A stretch of 19,930 nucleotides of DNA from Candidatus Omnitrophota bacterium. GTDB lineage: Bacteria > Omnitrophota > 4484-213. Of this stretch, positions 17,701 to 19,930 are shown piece after piece; within the stretch, counting starts at the first letter, position 1, and every line of letters begins with the position of its first letter. The stretch is from NCBI GenBank assembly GCA_030639955.1, contig DAOWKH010000053.1:1-19930 (forward strand), written 5' to 3'. The position numbers and the translations under genes were made by a program. Below the pieces are notes generated by a model. It made no database searches. It was given only the letters and a program-made list of their open reading frames with translations, and was not told where the DNA came from.

Positions 17701-19930
17701 CTTCATGTCTCAGTTCATGAGCAATGCCAACTTGAAGCAGAATATTGCGGATGGCTTTATCTTTTATTTCAAGGATGGCTTTATTTATACCAATGAAGGA
17801 GTTGGAAAGGTGGTCTTCAAAGAGGTACTCGGATGTATCAAGGATGGAAATGGTGATAGGACGATTGATAGTAGATACATCTAATTTATCTTTATCTAAG
17901 GCTTTCTTTATGAGTGCACCTATCTTACCTTCAGATAGATGAAGTTCAGTGAGTAAATCTTTATCTATGTTGAATGTGATTTGTTTGTTTTGGATAGTTA
18001 ATTTTATTTGTTCTGTCTTGAGTGAAGCAACAATATCCTCAACATCGGTTATACCATTTTTAGATAGTTTGCCTCTGCAAGAACTGTCTTTGCGAAGTTT
18101 GAGGGTGAAGAAGGGGGCAGGTTCTGAAATGGAGTTATCAAGGGGAAGCGGCGAACTCCTTGATTTTTTAAAGGCCAACTTTACTCTTTTAAAAACTAAC
18201 ACGGGCAGACTAACAAAACCACCAATTATGAAAAGAGTAGAGAAAATAATTACACCATGAATAAAGATACTTATTTTTTCTCTTGGATCCTTTTCTGCTT
18301 TTACCGTCTTCACCCATTCCTTAGCATCATTTGTATATAACTTAAACCACCTCTTCACTCCCACATCTGCGGGGGTAGCACCGGGATTGGTAAGTATGGG
18401 ATAGAAGTAGGCGGCAAAGGGCATCAAGATAAAGAAAAATGACCAGATAATTGGCCAACTCTGCCATATCCAAATTGCGGCAATAATAATCGCCATATCC
18501 ATAACTATTGGAAGAGACATCTGCTTTCCTCTTAAAAAATCTTTATAAAGATTTTGTTCTTTAAGATGAAATATGGGAACATTATGAAGCATTGGAGCTC
18601 TGTTTGTCCCCAAATAACCTACTTCTCCATTCATTGCTTCTTGCAAACCAAATCCATAGGTATATACCTGACCCATAAAGAATGGGGTTTTTCCCGAAAG
18701 CATCATAGTTATTAGTTCTTTAGTGCCACGGAATAATCCTTTTCTTAACATCAATTCACCCCATCCTGTAGTAATTATTGCCTGAGAAGCCAACAATCCC
18801 AAAATACCAAACAGCACTTCAGATGGAATTGCTGCAAAACCACTAACACCTAAAAATAACAATGCATATAAATATCCTCTCACAGCAACCTTTACCCACG
18901 GCTTCCTCAAAAAGAAACCGATGCTACTTATCAAAAAGAAGTGAGCTTTTACTAATCCAAACATTGGAGAGGTATTAAGCTGATACATTGTTTGGTCCTT
19001 TGCCTGTTCTCCGGCTCCTCTGCCAAATTTCTGGAACAAGCTCACAGCAGTGGGAAAACGAACCTCTCTTGCTTTTCCTACTCTTCTATATTCTATAAAT
19101 CTAATCCTACCGCCATATAAATTAGTTCTATAGCCAGCATATATATCCTCGTTCAATTTTGAAGAAGCAGAGGTCCATCCTATTCGTTTTGCCCATTTTC
19201 TATCAAAGGAATCAGGATGTCCATAATGCATCCTGACACCAGCCAGAGCCAAAACTCTTTGAACCAAATTGGCAAATACTGAATCTACAAAGGCAAGAAA
19301 CTTGGCTTGAAGCCCAAAGGTATTGGTGCATATCTTCTCGGGCATGCCTACAATCTTAACATTTGGCTTTTTGTGCTCTTCAAGAACAAGAGGATGTTTT
19401 AATGCCTCTTCAAAGTAATCATCCTGATTCATATCTATAGTATCTATCTTGTCATAACCTTTGGTCCATAGAGAAAGAACCTTTTGATATTCGGGTTTTC
19501 CCTGACTAGCATCTGGACCAAGCCAATAATCACCCAATAATTGCTTCTTATCAATTTCTTTGTTGTTCTGCATAAGAATTACATCCATAGCTTGACTGTT
19601 ATCAGGTGTAGGGTTTTTCTTCAAATACGACATACGAATTTTTGGAAAACGTTCCATTAATTTTTCTACGCCTTCTACTTTTGCATAAGCAATAGCTCTG
19701 TCATAAGGATTAGCATTCTGGTTATCTGCTGCCTCCTTCTGTCGAGGATAACTCGCATAGCCCACTACATATTTAAATTTCTTGTCCACGGCTTCTTCAA
19801 TTTTATCATCATCTATCTCATAGATATATTTTGCTATCATCGTTAAGGCATCTCTGCGATATTCAATCCCTCTTACTGTGCGGGCTAATGGTTGAAATCT
19901 ATAAGATGCCCAGAAACGCACCTCTAACCA
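14540..19930 (-). CDS. N-proximal part of giant multidomain protein (GT48 glucan synthase - zincin - repeat A - methyltransferase - repeat B), partial
   Basis: This is an open frame of 1,796 codons entering from the right edge and ending at TGA 14540-14542. The GTG at 19919-19921 is not a credible start: the codons upstream (Trp-Leu-Glu) remain open, and WLEVRFWASYR continues the conserved callose synthase block, so the gene begins outside the window. Domain order is GT48 beta-1,3-glucan synthase with membrane helices, a HELRH zincin-like module, an uncharacterised region, repeat A, a zinc-ribbon SAM methyltransferase, and the first part of repeat B. The terminating TGA lies inside repeat B, where repeat A has TTA, and the same frame stays open for another 4,846 codons. 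I read this as one giant gene interrupted by a single lesion, not as two designed genes. The product is probably membrane anchored through the GT48 helices. Confidence 0.93.
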   Translation of the reverse strand, partial: WLEVRFWASYRFQPLARTVRGIEYRRDALTMIAKYIYEIDDDKIEEAVDKKFKYVVGYASYPRQKEAADNQNANPYDRAIAYAKVEGVEKLMERFPKIRMSYLKKNPTPDNSQAMDVILMQNNKEIDKKQLLGDYWLGPDASQGKPEYQKVLSLWTKGYDKIDTIDMNQDDYFEEALKHPLVLEEHKKPNVKIVGMPEKICTNTFGLQAKFLAFVDSVFANLVQRVLALAGVRMHYGHPDSFDRKWAKRIGWTSASSKLNEDIYAGYRTNLYGGRIRFIEYRRVGKAREVRFPTAVSLFQKFGRGAGEQAKDQTMYQLNTSPMFGLVKAHFFLISSIGFFLRKPWVKVAVRGYLYALLFLGVSGFAAIPSEVLFGILGLLASQAIITTGWGELMLRKGLFRGTKELITMMLSGKTPFFMGQVYTYGFGLQEAMNGEVGYLGTNRAPMLHNVPIFHLKEQNLYKDFLRGKQMSLPIVMDMAIIIAAIWIWQSWPIIWSFFFILMPFAAYFYPILTNPGATPADVGVKRWFKLYTNDAKEWVKTVKAEKDPREKISIFIHGVIIFSTLFIIGGFVSLPVLVFKRVKLAFKKSRSSPLPLDNSISEPAPFFTLKLRKDSSCRGKLSKNGITDVEDIVASLKTEQIKLTIQNKQITFNIDKDLLTELHLSEGKIGALIKKALDKDKLDVSTINRPITISILDTSEYLFEDHLSNSFIGINKAILEIKDKAIRNILLQVGIAHELRHEASGRTDEEFEHAQLAKDISLTLNLFEDAGLKVDYFVSVVEESDILEREAEFLEKLGEKQDRGLNFDGEEEVGILKRLFVSALGKEVPDEIKRDLQKDKLLFKKYRKLRKNVRKGRMDWQSVENLLVALKRNNMPIDYTIEKAIPAVIKATGSRPEWFEMAMDSGVSLANKSIYPCSTLEYGVPLAVRCSNGNIEWFKKNLGALENLAIELERENINPYETLKESKKLFKLINSPAEYEEALFTASLIVELKKSFNDREKIKWEARRKTLEVVTKKAEETIDRLMKDISNIFVLRKVIKEELFTGEILLKAEYKYEEEEWKWLSEEIFDGFTIISGKYSDSWIITEDDKIKLTTSRIRKYGRENLRNISFQDGYCVGDGHQCYTEYDYPWMRYQLKTLEGNRFVRLHLGLVSSYFYNKPESEWQEFISSLTPENAKQKIEELKEKIQVTNTDISEILDTSGSISQGEESLKIVLENIREGKLEDITKDKELRDDIKSINAILERQSRDELDVPARIILTDAIATEKNDFVLGFHSHAPPIKKKLIKLLGSKDAFNQLFPKPTLILSRQMLSQDEDSIRQEYIYHELICHKVGHYEAIKLAQRVFPQNYPDIEKNPNSKGELQKVLRKVIDRKISESILERRISDSVSLDIKERWENLRQEFSLWLNEKQKGITVSFNEKEQKLRELSKATIATQISLREYVKIEPCKLCGSRSAELLYKGVPEDPNYNIVKCSNCGLIFVHPIPEEKVIDKIYDFEYFVGEPKQKGMRKTGYENYYTFSPPERISREIDLIKEFIGINIKPRLLEVGPAFGYFMYAVRKEGWGIEGIELSQEAVKEAKRLFNLDLILGKLREQKFDRNDFDGIILFDILEHFTHPDLELKEINRLLKNNGFLFIETPNVDSLAANLWGENFFYKDHLYFFSPQTVEEFLEKYGFKVVKLFTLENKLINILNSEELRALNERKGGSFMTIVAQKVKDIENATTPPGSISQGEESLKIVLENIKEGKLEDITKDKELRDDIKSINAILERQSRDELDVPARVILTDAIAREKNDFV
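14770..15610 (-). other. SAM-dependent methyltransferase domain with N-terminal zinc ribbon
   Basis: The domain opens with a zinc ribbon, EPCKLCGS ... VKCSNCGLIFVHP, giving two CxxC pairs about 25 residues apart. Next come a linker and a Rossmann methyltransferase core: motif I RLLEVGPAFGYFMYAV, motif II GIEGIELSQEAVKEAKR, the motif IV region FDGIILFDILEHFTHPD, then LLKNNGFLFIETPN and a C-terminal WGENFFYKDHLYFFSPQT. This layout is common among class I methyltransferases of the Methyltransf_23 type that act on sugars or other small molecules in surface polysaccharide clusters. The substrate is unknown. It is inserted between the two copies of the duplicated domain, so it may have moved or been duplicated with that block. 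Confidence 0.88.
15815..16325 (-). repeat. Repeat A: intact copy of a ~170-residue domain duplicated in the protein (HSH and HELICHKVGH motifs)
   Basis: Repeat A runs from GSISQGEESLKIVLENI to QKVLRKVID and recurs as repeat B (14752-14249) beyond the intervening methyltransferase. The first ~190 nt differ from repeat B at only about seven positions by eye, so the duplication is recent. Copy A retains FHSHAPP (His codons 16103-16105 and 16097-16099) and HELICHKVGH (15926-15955). The latter resembles a HExxHxxGH zincin helix with one extra residue (HExxxH), so a metal-dependent function is possible but not proven. LILSRQMLSQDED precedes the active-type helix. Both edges are sharp, which suggests the unit is a real domain or was duplicated as a block. 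Confidence 0.85.
16330..17515 (-). other. Uncharacterised region between zincin module and repeat A
   Basis: About 395 residues without a family I recognise. The first part is basic and helical (LLFKKYRKLRKNVRKGR), followed by a possible repeat-like stretch with Trp-Phe pairs (PEWFEMAMDSGVSLANK and NGNIEWFKKNLGALENLA, about 17245-17080). A long charged helix rich in Lys and Glu (about 17000-16850) may form a coiled coil. The end is a beta-rich segment with aromatic and cysteine residues (FQDGYCVGDGHQCYTEYDYPW, about 16600-16540), then LHLGLVSSYFY and a short helix leading into repeat A. It may be a linker plus one small globular domain. No catalytic motif is evident to me. Confidence 0.4.
17515..18090 (-). 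other. Zincin-like metalloprotease module with HELRH
   Basis: After the last GT48 membrane helix and a short basic linker comes a small alpha/beta module ending in a helix LLQVGIAHELRHEASG. HELRH (17705-17719) is a canonical HExxH zinc-binding and catalytic motif, and several acidic residues follow (DEEFEHAQ), one of which could be the third ligand of a gluzincin. The preceding FEDHLSNSFIGINKAI fits the beta-strand that usually precedes the active helix in zincins. I do not recognise a specific peptidase family, and it may be non-peptidic. No signal peptide precedes it. It is the only fully canonical HExxH among the zincin-like modules in the window. Confidence 0.5.
18280..19930 (-). other. 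GT48-like 1,3-beta-glucan (callose) synthase domain with membrane helices
   Basis: GT48 (FKS/callose synthase) enzymes polymerise UDP-glucose into beta-1,3-glucan at the plasma membrane, with a cytosolic catalytic region. Conserved blocks appear in family order: RFWASYRFQPLARTVRG (about 19921-19870); KYVVGYASY followed by FPKIRMSYL; GKPEYQK, then TIDMNQDDYFEEALK (about 19505-19380); RMHYGHPDSFDRKW (about 19235-19175); LNEDIYAGYRTNLYGG; the EYRRVGKAREV block; and GRGAGEQ. Each aligns with plant callose synthase equivalents such as WASYRGQTLTRTVRGM, TIDMNQDNYFEEA and FHYGHPDIFDR. The following hydrophobic helices (about 18985-18750, 18510-18395 and 18275-18170) and the NPG...DW-type block (about 18395-18310) match the family's C-terminal membrane region. 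The fungal RxTG segment appears as LGTNR. The large N-terminal region of eukaryotic enzymes would lie beyond the window. Activity is inferred, but the family match is strong. Confidence 0.9.

Noticed and set aside
19919..19921. GTG as start codon of the N-proximal part
   Set aside because: The frame is open to the window edge (Trp-Leu-Glu before it), and the GTG codon falls inside the conserved GT48 block that precedes WASYR.

Overview
The whole 19,930-base window is one protein-coding frame on the minus strand. Codons whose lowest coordinate leaves remainder 2 on division by 3 run from base 19930 down to base 2, giving 6,643 codons. There is no TAA or TAG and only one TGA (14540-14542). Neither a true start nor a true end is present, so the window lies inside a giant gene that continues past both edges. 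I see no intergenic space, RNA gene, promoter, terminator, CRISPR array or insertion sequence.

Read N- to C-terminal (right to left), the polypeptide carries: a membrane-bound beta-1,3-glucan (callose) synthase-like domain of family GT48 (about 19930-18280); a zincin-like module with HELRH (about 18090-17515); an uncharacterised region; a ~170-residue domain in two nearly identical copies (A 16325-15815, B 14752-14249) flanking a SAM methyltransferase (15610-14770); a UDP-glucose pyrophosphorylase-like domain (13790-12130); a Nudix domain (11870-11280); a full-length phosphoglucomutase/phosphomannomutase domain (10690-8480); a second methyltransferase (8270-7545); a possible ADP-ribosyltransferase-like domain (7450-6930); a cupin-type glucose-6-phosphate isomerase (6640-5890); a GH130-like beta-propeller (5880-4820); a hydrophobic hairpin and a degenerate zincin (4090-3480); a zinc-dependent phospholipase C (3170-2640); an uncharacterised helical region; an array of HEAT repeats (1410-290); and a J-domain with intact HPD (240-40).

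The main point is metabolic. Fructose-6-P to glucose-6-P (cupin isomerase), to glucose-1-P (mutase), to UDP-glucose (pyrophosphorylase), to beta-1,3-glucan (GT48) are consecutive reactions, and all four domains sit in one reading frame in exactly the reverse of pathway order. GT48 is known to me essentially from eukaryotes, while the cupin isomerase is a prokaryotic type. This looks like a prokaryotic glucan-making megaprotein that also carries a phospholipase C and a chaperone-recruiting tail.

The single TGA lies in copy B of the duplication, where copy A has TTA (Leu). Copy B has also lost three histidines that copy A keeps, so it looks like a decaying duplicate. The TGA would separate the GT48 part from the UDP-glucose-supplying part unless it is a sequencing error, is read through, or is bypassed.

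The host cannot be proved from the window. A moderately AT-rich bacterial gene of this size mixing metabolic, zincin and lytic domains fits the giant genes reported from Candidatus Omnitrophota (former OP3), and that is my best guess. Domain boundaries are estimates from motif positions. No profile search was run.
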